Shown: positions 46,401-59,851 of the stretch, piece by piece
Numbering within the stretch: the stretch's first letter is position 1
Layout of the letters: the number at the start of each line of letters is the position of its first letter
From: Lateolabrax maculatus
Taxonomy: Eukaryota; Chordata; Actinopteri; Acropomatiformes; Lateolabracidae
Reading direction: 5' to 3'
DNA: 64,000 nucleotides
NCBI GenBank assembly: GCA_031216445.1
Contig: CM062214.1
Coordinates: 19,645,001 to 19,709,000, forward strand
Made by a program: the position numbers and the translations under genes
Notes under the pieces: model-generated
What the model was told of the DNA's origin: nothing
The model's input: only the letters and a program-made list of their open reading frames with translations
Databases searched by the model: none

Positions 46401-49400
46401 GTTGTAATTCACGAGATGATTCAGCTCTCCTCAACTTCCTGGCTGCCTGGGGGTATGTGAATTTGACTTCCTCATTGATTGGTCCATTTTGTTAGCTTCT
46501 GCAAAATCAGTCACGTTTCTTTTGATCTTTTCTAATTAGTCTTTTCTTCAATGTGCTAGTGTAAACACATTTCACTTTCTTTATATATTAATTATAAAAG
46601 ATTCATGGATAAAACTGTTGGTGCAGTTGGTTATCTCTCTCTAGTATGTTTACATTCAGGACACTGTGGAGGACTGTGTCCCCTTTGACAGTGACAAACC
46701 AGTAAAACATTTAAAAATAAAGTAAGAGTCATCTAGGCTGACCTTTTAATTCAAGACAGTGGTCGCAGTAATTATAGGTGTTTTGAGAGAAATAGTTTCT
46801 GTTCTATATCAGATGCAAATGCTTTCATCTCTGTAGTTAAAGCAGGTGATAGAATCTGTTTTGCTCTGAGATTTCTCAATTCAAAAAACAACCATGTCTC
46901 CATTGCAGAGATGGAAAACAGCTCAAAGAGGGTTCTTTCTGCTCCTCTCTTTTTTTTGGAAGTCACGCTAGATAGCATCACTTGTGGCTGGTATCTTCCT
47001 TGGAGAGTGCATGCCATGGCTTGTCATACATTGGATAGAAGTCCTTCCACTAGAAATTATCTAGTGTGTTATTCCAGAATTAACTTTACAAATACAAATG
47101 GCTATATTACCATGCATGATCTCTTGTCTTTAGCAGCAGAAGTTAGTATTCATTGTATATTTGACACAAAGTCCTCTGTTGAGAAAAAGAAAGTGATTTC
47201 CAATTCACTGATGTCACTGGAGTAACTAGATCTCAGTCTTGTGTCTCTGGATGTGACCACTAAGGCACCCAGGAGTCCATTGTTGTTTTTCTGCTCCATT
47301 TGACGCACACAGCTAATTACTGGAGCAGGAGACACCTCCTTTCCCCATACGCTCACACACCAAGCACCAAGAGGGTAGCCATTTCAGCCCATCTTCTTAC
47401 TGGCTCCCTGTAGACAAACTGGAAACATAACTGTTTATGCATGCAGTATTCTTTCGCTATCACTCAGTTGGAACAGAGGCCCCTGCAGAGTGCTGGCAAA
47501 TGCTCTGATTCTGGCTGTCTTCTTCACCACCAACCTCAGGCTACTGCTGCTTCCAGCCACTGTACCTGCAGCTGTTCAGAACACTAGCAGGTAATAACCT
47601 GCAAATCAGTGACAAAAGAGAGAGCGTGGGAGTGCAGGTGGAAGAGGAAAGAGGCAGAGACGGGAGCGAGTGGGCAGGTACAAGAGGATCCTCTGAGAGT
47701 GGATAAACATGTGAACACTTAGCGATTCCCTCTCCCTTCCTGTCTCCCTCTGACTCTGTGTGGGCAGTTAATGAGTCTGAAAGCTTCTCCTCGGCATCTG
47801 TCAGCTGAGAACCGGATGAAGCCTCTAGTGCAAGCTGTAGCTGAAAAGAAACGCTCTATTGCTCATTGATAATTGGTACAATGTATAGGAGAAGGTTTTT
47901 TTTTTATGTCTTTTTACTTCTCGGCTTCATCCATAGACTACCCTATGGGTCCAGTTGTCCTGTACTGTACTGCTCAACGGAATAATATTATGGAAGTGGA
48001 AGCAATACCTCGACAGTACGTTCCTCAGCACATCATGTAGTACACACCTCAGCTAAACTTTGTGTATGACATTGTTTATTTTCTAACTTTTTATGTACAA
48101 GGGGCAGACAACATATCATACTGTATACATGTAGTAGTACTGTATATGCAGGGCTATTGTACTGTATTGTATTGCATTATGTTGTACAGGTGTTGCTGTT
48201 GTTCATAGTCTGTGTACCTAACTTCACACACAGTGCATTGTTCCTTTACAAGGCCTTCGGTCTTGATGGCCAGACAGGAGCGGTGGAGCCAAACTGCTGT
48301 GATAACATCAACAGATCTGAGCTTGCCCACCACCGTTATCCTTACTCTGCCATAAAGTCTAATGGTGTGTAGCCATAAAATGGAGTGTAGCTAAGTTTTG
48401 GGTTGAGATGAAACAGAGTGTGTATGACCTTGTCATACCCCCCCTCCCATAAACAGTTCCTTGGAACAGTAGTTGGGTTTCCCACTCCCACTGAATGCCT
48501 GATGAACTGGCGTAAGGACTATTTTGTATTTTTCCACAAGTAAAGCTGAGTTTGGCATGTTTCCTAATTTAAAAAAAAAAAAAAAGGAAATTACAACAGA
48601 TATCATATAGTTGCAACCAGAACAAATGCTCAGCTGCTGGGATGATTGTGACTGATTTCACAAGTGAAGTTATGGCATCTGTGATTTTGAACTCGGCCTG
48701 AAGATGTATGTGTGGGGTAATTCAGGGAGGCTTGGTGACATTTACTTTTTAATCATCTAGCAGATGCACTCAGACTGACTAGTTTGAGTAGTTATGAACA
48801 CCCGGTCTAGGAGAATACTTTGATAGAACTCAGTTGTTAAACACAACACGGATGTTGTGAGGATCAAAGTTTTTTAGAATAATGTGAAGGGGCCCGACAA
48901 TGGAAAGCATTTTCTTTAGAACAGTAGGCTGTTGTTTGATTTGGATGCTCACAGCAAACATTGATTCAGTTATGCTGGATACAAAACCATGCTCTCCTGT
49001 GGCAACACACGACACATTCACAGATGGCTTAACAGCTTGCTTTGACTTTCCCCTCTGACACCTTTTTTTGTGGGTGTTGGAGCACAAGCTACTTATCTGC
49101 CATGGATTCATCTTTCATGGCTTGGGTCACTAAATATCATATCACATATCCTCCAGATACTCATTTTTCCTCCCTCTGCTTACTCCCGGGTGTGGTGTCC
49201 ATTTTGTGCCCCAGGTGGTGGCCTGATCCCCTGGCTCCAAGCTCAAACATGGGAGGCCCTCCCTGGAGGACCAAAGATAGCTGAAGGACTGCCCACCCCC
49301 ATTTATAATGGAAGCACAGTGCATTATTTATGTAGTAGAGATGGTCAAGGTACTGCACATATTACCAATTCTGTTAATATCTGTAATGGCTTTTTACTGT

Positions 49401-50357
49401 GTTTAAAGCCCATAAAAAATTAATTTAGTATTTGTGTTTTGTGGTTTTTGTTTGGCTTTGAGAGCTACAGTACACTCTTAGGAAATGTGTAAGTATCACT
49501 AAAGGGAGGGAACAGGCAGAGAAGAGCAGCCACTCAGAGCGTATTGACTGTCTCTGGGTGTCTTCCTGCACCATTGACTGCACTCAGCAGGTTGATGAGT
49601 GGAGGAGCTGTTTGGCTTCTATGTTGGGGCCGAGGTCATTGTCCGTGCTTTCATGTCTTCAATAGCTGCAGGCTCCCTGCTGAACCTACTTGATATTCAG
49701 TTCTTTCTCTCACTTCATCCTATTGAAACTAACAAGCTTCAACCAGATAGCATAGTTCCAGTAACTAGCAGAGACAAGAATGGAAACCAGACCTAAGATA
49801 CAGCGTTACAGTTCCTTGAACTGTAGCCACAGTGTTTTGCAACACATTTACAGAAGCTTTATCAGGATGATTCAAAATGCTTTCATAATGAGGCTTTTAA
49901 AGCTCAGTGCAGCCATACTACATGTTTTTTTAAACATGCCCCTTTGTCAGGACTTGCTGAAGAATGAGCTGAGGGAGGTGCAGCTACCCACATTCATATG
50001 TAAGGTAGTAAATGCCAGAGACAACATAACTCACTGAGGAAATAAAGCTCAAATTCATTTATCTGCATATCATTGACATGCCTGGATACAGTCCCAAACA
50101 GAGGATGGAACAACTTTAAATGTGGGATATGGTGCCACTTCAGTTCTTCCATGTTTTGTACTGTATTGCCTTTAGTTGCTGTGGAGTGTCCCATCATTTG
50201 TCCCATTATTTTCCATGCATTTCCTCCACGTGTTGAGGAGTTTTGGAAATCTGTAAATTGCATGCAAAGATCAAACCCTGTGCGGCAACTGTAGAGGAAA
50301 GTACAGTAGTCTTTTATTCATTTCAGGACACAATACTGTAAACTGCTCACTCTGTCG

Positions 50358-50414
50358 GTGTGTGCGTGCGTGTATGCATGCATGCGTGTGTGAGTGTGCG
50401 TGCGTGCGTGCATG
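50358..50414. repeat. alternating purine-pyrimidine tract (TG/CG), Z-DNA prone
   Basis: Nearly unbroken alternation (GTGTGTGCGTGCGTGTATG, CATGCATGCGTGTGTG, then GTGCGTGCGTGCGTGCATG) with a single break near 50392. It lies immediately upstream of the internal CpG island. Confidence 0.85.
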
Positions 50415-50419
50415 TCCGT

Positions 50420-50772
50420 CCTCCCGCTCGCTCGGTTTGTGTCTGCGCTGGGTGGGAATAATAAAAAGCAGTGGCCACCTTGCTCGCTCTTACATCCGGA
50501 CCGTGACATCACCGCCGCTCGGGTTTCAGTGTGTCTACTACGCTGGCGCACGCGGCGCGGCAGTCAGCGCGAGTGCTTGCGTCGTGCGAGCAGAGCAGCG
50601 GCGCCCCGCGAGCACAGCACGCGTTTCTACAAAGTAACGAGAAAACTCCCGGACCTTCACGATCGGATAAAAACGGGCGACTTGTTTTTTTTTCCCCCCC
50701 GCACGTCTCTCTGGCCCGTTTGACTTCCCCGCGGTTGTTCGGCTGCCTGGACGTTAATGGAAGCTTTTCATT
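50420..50772 (+). promoter_or_regulatory. plekha5: internal CpG island and probable alternative first exon of plekha5
   Basis: A dense CpG block inside intron 3. A TATA-like AATAATAAAAAGC lies at 50457-50469, an ETS-type ACATCCGG at 50492-50499 and a CRE-like TGACATCAC at 50504-50512. The block ends at 50772 in a consensus donor (CATT then GTAAGTAA). Splicing to exon 4 is the natural outcome. The frame compatible with exon 4 stays open from about 50531 to the donor but has no ATG. The last ATG (50757) would give an 11-codon peptide stopping in exon 4. So the transcript would probably start translation at a downstream Met and lack both WW domains, or be non-coding. Transcription start estimated near 50490. 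Confidence 0.6.
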
Positions 50773-50778
50773 GTAAGT

Positions 50779-50796
50779 AAAAAAAAAAAAAAAAAA
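50779..50796. repeat. poly-A tract
   Basis: A run of about 18 A residues directly after the alternative-exon donor. Confidence 0.85.
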
Positions 50797-53700
50797 GCTG
50801 CAGTGGTGTTGATGTGCGCGGAGCACGTTGTGCGGGGTTTGCTCCATAACCTCGATTATCATTTGCATTGGAGGCGATCGTGATTTGGGGGTGTTTCATT
50901 GTGCTGACGGCGGTGCTTGATGCTATCTAAAGGCTTTGTAGATGCAGCCCCTGTGACTGCCGTCTGGGCTGCAGCTATAAGCAGCTCCTGCCAGGCTCCC
51001 ACTCAGCCCCAGTTGTTCCTCACATGGCTTCATGTGCAAACAGCAGCTTTCGCACTGAACCCTGCCCCGATACTGTATTTTGTCATGGTTTTGTCAGAGC
51101 ACCTCTGTGTTGTCGAGTTAACAGGGTTGCGTATACTTGGAGTTTACATAGGTTAGTAGAATATACATACATTACTTATGTGGCCCTGTTTGTAGTGATA
51201 TCTTCTCCAGTTAGTTTATTTTTCATAATAATTGTTCTTTCCCATTCTTGGTGATAAAAGAAATTGGGCATGTTTGTTTTGTAACAAGCACCTCTTTCTT
51301 GCACTACTGTTGACCCGCAATACAAAAAAAAAAAAAGGAAATTACTGAGCAAATATTAGATTTTTGTCTTTCAGAGTTTTAAAAACTCATATTCTGTTGG
51401 TCTGTAAAGCCGAGCCCCAGGAGTTTTGAATGACAGAGTGAAAACAAAACACTGAAGGGAAAATACTTTTGACTTGTTTCTGTTTTGTCTGGTTATTCAC
51501 TTGAATTTCAGTGCAGTCTGATTTTGATCGATATCTATTCTTAAGTAGAAAAGAGAGCTTGTCCTGTCGATTGTACATTGTTTGCACTTACTGAAACATT
51601 TTCATTTCCATTTTTCTGTTGCACATAACTTTACTACAAGCAGTCATGAAGAGCCACTGCCCCATGATTGCTTTACTTTGCATCAGATTACATTTTCTAT
51701 TCCTGACAGTACTGAACTGCATAGTGTTTCTGGATGATCTTTAAAAACGTTTATCTGTTAATCACAGTCAGTTAAGCTATAATTATAGCAGTGCCCACTG
51801 TCTCTCTGCTGTGACCTAGACTATGTACTGTCTTTATTGACCAATGTAGACCAGATTACATCCACTAGATCTGCTAAGCAACATGTAATTTATTGTATTT
51901 GCTTTTTTGATCATATCTTGCAGTTTATCTCAGAATTCCTGAAAACACACAAGGAGCAGTTGAACCTGTTCCTCACTAGGATGTGTTTTTAGGCATAATG
52001 TTAACTGTCTTACTTTGTTGAGCTCTCATGTGTACCCTTAGGTCTTGAACAAACATCCTCTATAAAGCTAGCCTCTATTTTTCTGTCTGCATGTAAAAAT
52101 TTGATCATTCATGATTTGATTGTAGTGCTTCTGTTGGAGAAGACCCTGCCTGTATGGTCTGATCAGTTGATTTATAAAGTGGATGTTTGCGTACAGCACA
52201 GTTGTTTGTAATGTCTAACTAAAACCCGTTATTTATTAAATATCTTACACATACTATACTGTGGTTTAGCAAGTGTATAGTGTTGCTTAGATAAGGATTT
52301 CACTTTTCAACCCACCGGACGAAAAGGCTATGCTGTCCTTAGTCCTTATTCACTTTACCAGTGAGCTCATTCAGGGACCATTGTCCTCAATGTTCAGTGT
52401 TTCCTTCATACTTGGAATCATCAATGTTTCAGCAATGTTTCCTACGGTCAGAATTTATTTTAAGCCGAGGGGTGGGGCGCTCCGTCATCCAACAGTTGAG
52501 TTTACTGCAAACATCATTGCACTCACAAACTAACATCTGTTTAAGAGTCATTTTTTCCAATCTATATGAATTTACATCAGATTTTTTCACCATTCCTGCA
52601 GACCTTTTAGACTGTCCAGATGGGCCGTCCAAATAAATTGTATATATGGGGGAGATTGATATCATTAAAGAGCAGGTCAGCAGTAATGGAGAAGTACAGA
52701 TCCCCTGCTATTGGCTGCTGGTCCAGCCCCAGCACTCACCGAGCAGAAGACATCAAGGGGAGAGGAGGGCGGAGCCGCATTTGATTTCAGGCTTTGAGTC
52801 ATGAGAGATAAACCAGCAAAACGGTAAAAACTGCAGAGAGGTGTGCACTCCCATATTCAGCCAATTTACTGGTTGTCATAAACAGACTTACCACCCTTGC
52901 ATTTTGACTGAGATATGGAGAAGATAAATGTAAGAGGTTGCTGTCCCATATATGCTTTCTGAACTAAGTTTCTCAATTGATAGGTAGATGTTTATTTTGC
53001 ATGATTACCAAAAGTGCGTAGCATTTTGTAAAGAAACATTTTGAGTTTTGCATGAATTCAAATGCTTCTCAGTGAGTTTGCATCCTCACTCCAGTACATA
53101 AAGGGGAATGAACATGTGAAAGTAACTTCCTAGTGCCTACTACTTCTTAAATCTTAAAACAATACTCAATAATCTAATCATGCCATTTGTCTTCTTTCTT
53201 TTCTTGCATGCAGCTTCCCAGCCTTTCATCCATCTATTCCTTTAAGGAGATGACCTTGATTAGAAGAGTCTCGGTACTATTTTGGGTGCTACTCTTATGC
53301 TCTTTGTCCTGCAGTGGACCTACATAGCTACACAGAATGGATGTGATTTATGTCTCACTTTCAGAAAACTAAAACACAGATATCATCAGTGTTTTTTGAT
53401 ACAATGCTTTGGACAGACTTGTTTTGGGTTTCTTCCATGTACTTTATCTGCCATGAAAGCCACATTGAATGCTAGCCCTCTGTTGTCTTTAATGAAGCAT
53501 GAAATTGAAAATTGAATGGTTAACATGGGGAGTTTTACAGACACCGAAAGTGAAGATAGAAACTTTAAGGAACCAATCCTTTTGTCTGATGAGGAACAGT
53601 TGTAACATGATGGCCTCTGGTCAGAAGATCACAATGGACCTTGGTTTTACATAACAAAAATGCACTGCAATTGTCCCCCAGTAACCTGAATTTAATACAA

Positions 53701-56445
53701 AATACAAAATGTTACTTCTTTCAGGCAGAGTTTTATTTTTCCTTGAGAAGGCAACTTGTTTCCATGGATCTGAAATCTTCATGAATCACCCGTTCAGCTG
53801 TGTTACCTTGACACACTGCACACAGTCGCAGCTGCTTTGAGGGGACTGCTAATTGAATTGTATGTGAAAACAATCAGATTTGTAGCCTGCATGAGCAGCT
53901 GTTTTCTGTGGTTAAGCAAAAAGGTCTAAGGTGAAAGTCAAAGCTTGACAGACTATTGGCTGTGTTCTCTGTGATTGTGGTGTGGTGCAGGTTATCCACT
54001 ACTTTTTCCTTGAAGTATGTACCCAAATTAGTTACGGATATTACAGTCGTCCAGGTATTGCCGTTTTGTGATAGCACATTGCTTCATCTTGTTGCGCTGC
54101 ATTTCATGTGGCCTCTCGGGGACTGCAAAGCCCCTGTTTTGTCTTTTTTGTCTTTTCTCTTGTTGCCCTCCAAATGCCCACTCACAAACTGCCTATTCTG
54201 CTTTTTCAGCTCAGCTTTTGTGAGGATGGCTATTCATACCTCCAGTCAATGTCCATGTGGTATTGAGTTCCACTGCAGCCAAACTTCAATGCTAGTTAAG
54301 AGTACTCATCTGATATTGTGAAAGCGTTAATCAGTACTCATTGGCCTTGTCTAGCGTTGTGTCCAAGTTCCTTCCTGTGTAATAGGATTAGATTTCTGAG
54401 CATTAACAAGAGAATTAATTATCGCTGAAAGGCTCCGTTGAGTGATTTGCAGTTGGATTTGTTTAAAGGACCAGGACGTTTTCCGTGCTGAACTCTTGTA
54501 GGCTTACCCTGTAGGCTCTCCTGTGATGTGATGTGCTGGCATTTAGAGAGTATCTAAAAATGTATGTGATCTTGAACGTTGATATTAAGAATATAGTTAG
54601 TATTAAATGTCCTCAAATAATCACATGCGTAAATGTATAGTTAAATGTGACTTCTTCAGATGTTTAACATGGATCTGGGCTAAGGGAACTAGAGCTAAAA
54701 TGTGTACCATGCAATGTGGTTTAAGGATATGCTATGATTTCACTAGCACAGCACTGTTAGGATAATGGTGTGAGTCTATTAGGCAATATGTGCTAAAACA
54801 TTCTCACTAATGCAACCATGAGGGCTCTGATTAAAGCATCCACTGCATGGAGTATGTGTCATTAGATCATATCCTTGGGAAAGGAGGCTGGATTGCTTGA
54901 TTACTCTGACCTGCACTGTTCACCTCTAAACGGTAGGAAGCCCAGTCAGCAGAGGACTTGGAGAAGCTTGAAAGGCATTGAATTAAAAATAATTAGGATG
55001 AATTTGCTGTGGTAAGGCAATATGTATTTATAGAAGTTGTGAGGACAGAAAGAGGTGCATGGCTTTCTTTGCTTGAGGTTTCCCCAAGTTAAAAACCAGT
55101 AGTTAAAAGCACAAAGCTTGAATCTTGTAGTGACTGTTGTGAGGCAAACAGATGCAGATAATAGGATCATGTATTATAGGATATGCTGTATTTGACAGTA
55201 AATTCTTTTTTCTAATATAGCAGGAATGAATCAAGCATTACAGTAAAGAAAATAACCACTTATTTAAAAGAGGATATCTTGGTCAGCCTTTTACCCGGCA
55301 CACCATATGTTTCGATATAAACTGACCAGTGGTCCATTTTTAGAGCACACTTTCCATACCACAAAATACACAGTGGTCAAATAGTTATTAATAGATGTGA
55401 TTTAATGTTTCATTGTCACAACAATCAAAATCTTCCTCCCACTCTCATTTTCCATACAGTACAGTTACAATACAACAGGCAAATGGAAGTCAGAGTGTCA
55501 AAGTTTCAGAGTTGGTCTTAAAAATTATTTTTCTAAATTTCACCAATATCCAAAGTTAGCTTCAGCAGTTGAGATTTCATGGTGGGCTATAGAGGAATGT
55601 TTTGAGGAACACAGCACAAGGACATCCCCTTTAGTTTTTACAGTTACACAACACCGAAAAATTTAACAAAACAAATGACTACAAGCAGTGTTTTTATTTT
55701 TCGTTTCATCTTCCATTTGGCCTGTAGAAAGTAAGGCTGTAATGATGTTAGTTAGCCCCATTATTTATCCTCATCTAGTTTTCTTCCACTGTACTTTCAA
55801 ATAGATACACAATTATTTTAGAATGTTTAGAACAGCCAAACATTTTTTTTTTTTGTTTTTAATGAACTTCAGACTGATGATTGATGATTTTTTAGTGAAA
55901 ATGGTCCAAATTTAAACAGCTGTTTTTGGCTTCACAGAGGACATGAACAAGGTGGAATGCTAAATCAAATGTTTGCCGCCACCTCACCTCTTTTAAAAAC
56001 GTATGAAGCGAAGATCTGAATTCCAGGTGTGGTTTGGTTTTCAAGTAAAGTAATTACACCAAAGATCTTCTAGTGGGCCCCATAAACTCTGGTGTTAATA
56101 TCCAATGATATGTTGTCAAAACTCATGAAGACCTTTCCCTTTCTCTCTAATGTAAAGATCATTTTTGGAGCCTCTCAGTTGTTTGTGGTTAAACTGTAGT
56201 AGAAGGGGAGCAAGGGATCAAAGACCCACCCAGAACAATAAAAGCAAAGCCTGTGGAGTGTTGACCCCAGCCCCTTAAGCTCTTCATTACTGCAGCTCAC
56301 TGCTAATTGTTGTGGACAGGACAGTCCAGAACTCAGAAAGCTGCCCAACCCTCCTCACTACAGGGTGGTCAGCTCTTACAGCCGCTCCTCGTTCCCCTCT
56401 TCCATACATCTGAGGTCAAGATGCAAGGAACCTCCTGGTCCCTTC

Positions 56446-56473
56446 ACCCATACCCACCCATACCCACCCATTA
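56446..56473. repeat. short (CCCATAC) tandem repeat
   Basis: Three units of a 10-base motif CACCCATACC-like, head to tail. Confidence 0.75.
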
Positions 56474-57200
56474 AACCAAAATCTCTGGTAAAAACAAGAA
56501 GAAACCCTGAAACTAAATGAGGAACCTACAATGTTTTTGCCCTTCTCAGAAACAAAAAAATGTTACCATATGCTCCCCTTGCTGCACAGCCCCGTGATTT
56601 GATGCTAACTTAATTTTGACTGTAGTGACCACAGACCACATCCTTCAGAGCATGTGTGACCATTGTAAATGCTGCTGTAAGCTAAGATTAGTTGGCAGAG
56701 GTATTTTGAAAAACATATTTACTCAACAAGAGATTTGATTTTGAGCCGGTAGCTGTGCAGCGTCAGTGGATTTTAATGTAACAATGCCTGCTGTCATCAT
56801 TTGATTACATTATCATTCAGAGATGTTTTCAGAGGACTCTTATGTTGCATAAGACAATGCAACAGACCCACATTCTGTCAATAATTGTTTTGCAATATGA
56901 TCCTCTCATATTTGCAATCAGCTACTGATGCCATGTGGAGGCAATAGACTTGATTTTGAATAATATGCGTTTTTTGCAATGCAGGATGCCTTCATCCTTT
57001 TTCTACGTGTCGTCAAGCATGTCACAGTGGTATGCTAAATGTCACCACTGTATAATTTGAATAGAATGACAAAATGGCTTAAAGAGTAGTTCAAAAGAAG
57101 ACTGCCACTGATTGTTTTGGGCTCCTTTTGTAGGTTGTCCAAAGGGAGATTTTTCTACTAAACAGGAAAATGTGTATTGCTGTTACTCATCCTGCCTATT

Positions 57201-57529
57201 TTAGCCTACACACAACCACAGCGACCATGTTACCTCACAGCCCCCATGTTTTCCACTGAGGTTTAAGAACTGACTGTCCTCCCATACCACATGGATCATG
57301 TTGGGAATTTTTAGGACCTTCTCAAATAGCTTCCGCCCATATAGGTACAAGGACTCTTTGATGTCACACAAGCCTCTCTTAAAAACACTGACCTTGCACA
57401 TATGTCAGTCAGCACATCTGCAAAAACTCTCTTAACATCAGGAGGGCCTTTTAGTTTGATAGATGTAACCCTAAGGACCTTAGTTAAAATATCACCTTCA
57501 AAATTAAGTTGACCAATAGCTTTGAACAC
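57201..57529 (-). pseudogene. unidentified coding-like remnant in two overlapping frames
   Basis: Two minus-strand frames overlap and follow on from each other: 57529-57311 (with QLNFEGDILTKVLRVTSIKL and PPDVKRVFADVLTDICA) and 57401-57201 (VFKRGLCDIKESLYLYGRKL, FEKVLKIPNMIHVVWEDSQF and LNLSGKHGGCEVTW). Residue use is more protein-like than in the surrounding chance frames, and one frameshift in the overlap would join them. That fits a processed pseudogene or retroelement fragment. I do not recognise the family. A chance origin is possible. Confidence 0.25.
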
Positions 57530-58136
57530 TTTTATTTAGCCAATATGATTTACATCTTCTTATTTCAGGTTCATCTGCGTGTGTAGCTTGCTAACAGATA
57601 AAACGGGATACGTGTTTCAGTTGATAACTTGATTGAAGTCAAACATTTCATTTTATTTAAAATTAATTTGATGTGACATTTATTGATTTTTAAAGAGGAA
57701 ATTATCCTTGACAGTATGTCTGCCCACAGGGAGGTCATTGGGGAGGGTGAGCTTAAGTACTCTGCAGCTGGTGATGATTAATGAGACAAATATCAAAAAA
57801 CTGTGCTCCAGAAATTAAATTTCAACATTTTTGGGAATCCAAAAAAGTAGGGTACATTGGCTGGAATGTTTAAATTATCTTCTTTGACTCAGTGTCCCGT
57901 CAAAAGGTCGTGATGAACATGTGTTGCTAATGGGGGTTGTCTTTTAATCAGGGTGGTTTTGGGCCAGTGTCCAGTTCCAGTATCAAGTTCCTATGGCTAA
58001 TATTTTAGCAAACAACTGTCAAACATTACTTACATCAACAGAAAGAGCGCAACATGGGCATCATAGGGGAGCCTTCTTTTAGTATAGAGCTACAGACTGG
58101 ATGTTGATTCTCAGCGGGAATGGTAATACCCCTTTT

Positions 58137-58160
58137 TTTTTATTTGTTTGTTTGTTTGTA
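58137..58160. repeat. T run and (TTTG)n
   Basis: A T run followed by about four TTTG units. Confidence 0.8.
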
Positions 58161-59539
58161 ACATTAAAAGTAGGCTATACATCATGGTATGTGCAGACAC
58201 CCTTTTGCATAGTTTTTAGGTTGCATGCCATTCCCCACCAGGGAACATGGTAATACATCACTCCAGTTAATTGCAGTAAGGGCATTGTAAGCATATGGGG
58301 TTATGGTGTCCAGAGCTTTATGGACGCCTTTGTAATCACTCAATAATAATATACTTGGATATGGTGGTATATTATTATCCTAACAGGCATTTTCATTAAT
58401 TAGATCATTATTTTTAAAAATATCCTACAAGGTATGAAACCCTTTGCTTTCCTGTAATGAATGATTGCATGCATTGCCAATTGATAGGTTGGCAAAATGC
58501 ACCCATATATTTAAACTTTCCTTTTAACTAAGGCTAAAGTACTACCCGAAAGAAAACTTGCGGTGCATGAATTAGGTCACTTTTTGCAAAGGAATCAAGA
58601 GTATCAAAGTTAAAAGATTATTCTCAAGTATTAGATAGTTTGAAACTGATTATTAAATACCATCAAAACATAATTCTTTCATCCCACTTCTATGGACATA
58701 AATACCTATCCCGACTTTCTTTCTTCTCTTAAATCTGTAGCCAACCTATGTGCAGAACAGTATAGGCATGTGTGAAGGGATACCAAAGAAAAATGGTGCT
58801 GCTGGTCTACACGAAGACCGCACAGTATGCTCTGGTGCCAACAGTGCCTCAAGTAATTATAGACCAGCGCTGTGGAGACTGTTGCTCTCCAGGCTAAACT
58901 GAAACTAAACCCCCTATTTCATGCTTGGTATTTGCTCTTTTCTGTACATGAGTACCCCATGTTTAAAAACTGTTATTTTTGGGCTGTAGCTTGACTCTCT
59001 TCTGTTTATAGTACAGCCTGACTGAGTTGAAATATAGAACTGTCCAGCAAGTAAAGTCTGTAGTAACTTTGAAAACTCTTGACAATGCAGCTCTTCTCTT
59101 TACTCATAATGTGTATATATATCTTGTTTAATCTCTGCTGTCAATATATTTGATTAATGTATTGACAACATACTCTTTATAGCTACTGAACTTCCCATCG
59201 CTGTAACTCTCTGACAGTATAATCAAATAACTGTCAATTTTCCCTCTCTAATTTGTAGGTTATAAGATAGGAGGGCTGATGAACTGGATCTGGATCTTGA
59301 ATTCATTTTAGCAGTCTAGTCACTATTCTGATGACACTATTGAAACAAAAACTTGATTTAGGATTTACTAGTCACAGTGAGGAACAGTGAAGCTTGTAAT
59401 TCGTACTGATCCTTACGCCCCCAAGCCATCCAGATCACACACAACACTGACCAGGCTCTAGTTTACTGGAAAGCTTCTGTTGTTGTAACGGCCCCAGTCC
59501 TTACACTCCTCCTCCCCAAAGGCTGTGTGGTCTGTGTCC

Positions 59540-59851
59540 TGGTGTTCTAATCATGTTAGGGTGGAAGTGACTGTGGGCCGCTGTAATTGGCCAACGGGAT
59601 GGGTGGATGGCAGTTTCTGTACCTCTGTCATTAGATGTTGAGTGTAGGATGGCACAGCAACCTGCTGGAGCCTGGTCATTTCTAAGATATTTTTAAAGGT
59701 TAAATTAGGTTTTAATGATTTTGAAATTTTGCACACTCTACCTGGTCTAAATTGCTCTTTTACCCTCTTGTAAAAATCTCGCTGGGGCCTCATCATCTTT
59801 ACCTAATTTCCCTTCGGGGATGAATAAAGTAATCTATCTATCTATCTATCT
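59540..59851 (+). mobile_element. LINE or SINE 3' tail with (ATCT)n end
   Basis: The segment ends TAATTTCCCTTCGGGGATGA, ATAAAGTAATCT, then ATCT repeats to 59851. The TTTCCCTTCGGGGAT..AATAAAGTATCTATC end is the well-known 3' terminus of fish L2/Maui-type LINEs and their SINEs. Only the last 60 bases are firmly recognised; the left limit is a guess, and the 81-codon minus frame across it is a shadow. Confidence 0.55.

Noticed and set aside
50757..50772. ATG GAA GCT at the end of the alternative exon as a coding start
   Set aside because: Joined to exon 4 it is out of frame and stops after 11 codons.
50509..50868. Minus-strand frame of 119 codons at the internal CpG island
   Set aside because: Its translation includes a poly-Phe block from a poly-A tract and Arg/Ala-rich GC shadow; the donor on the plus strand explains the region better.
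53956..54321. Plus-strand frame of 121 codons in intron 3
   Set aside because: It has no ATG-supported context, no family residues and no matching splice signals.
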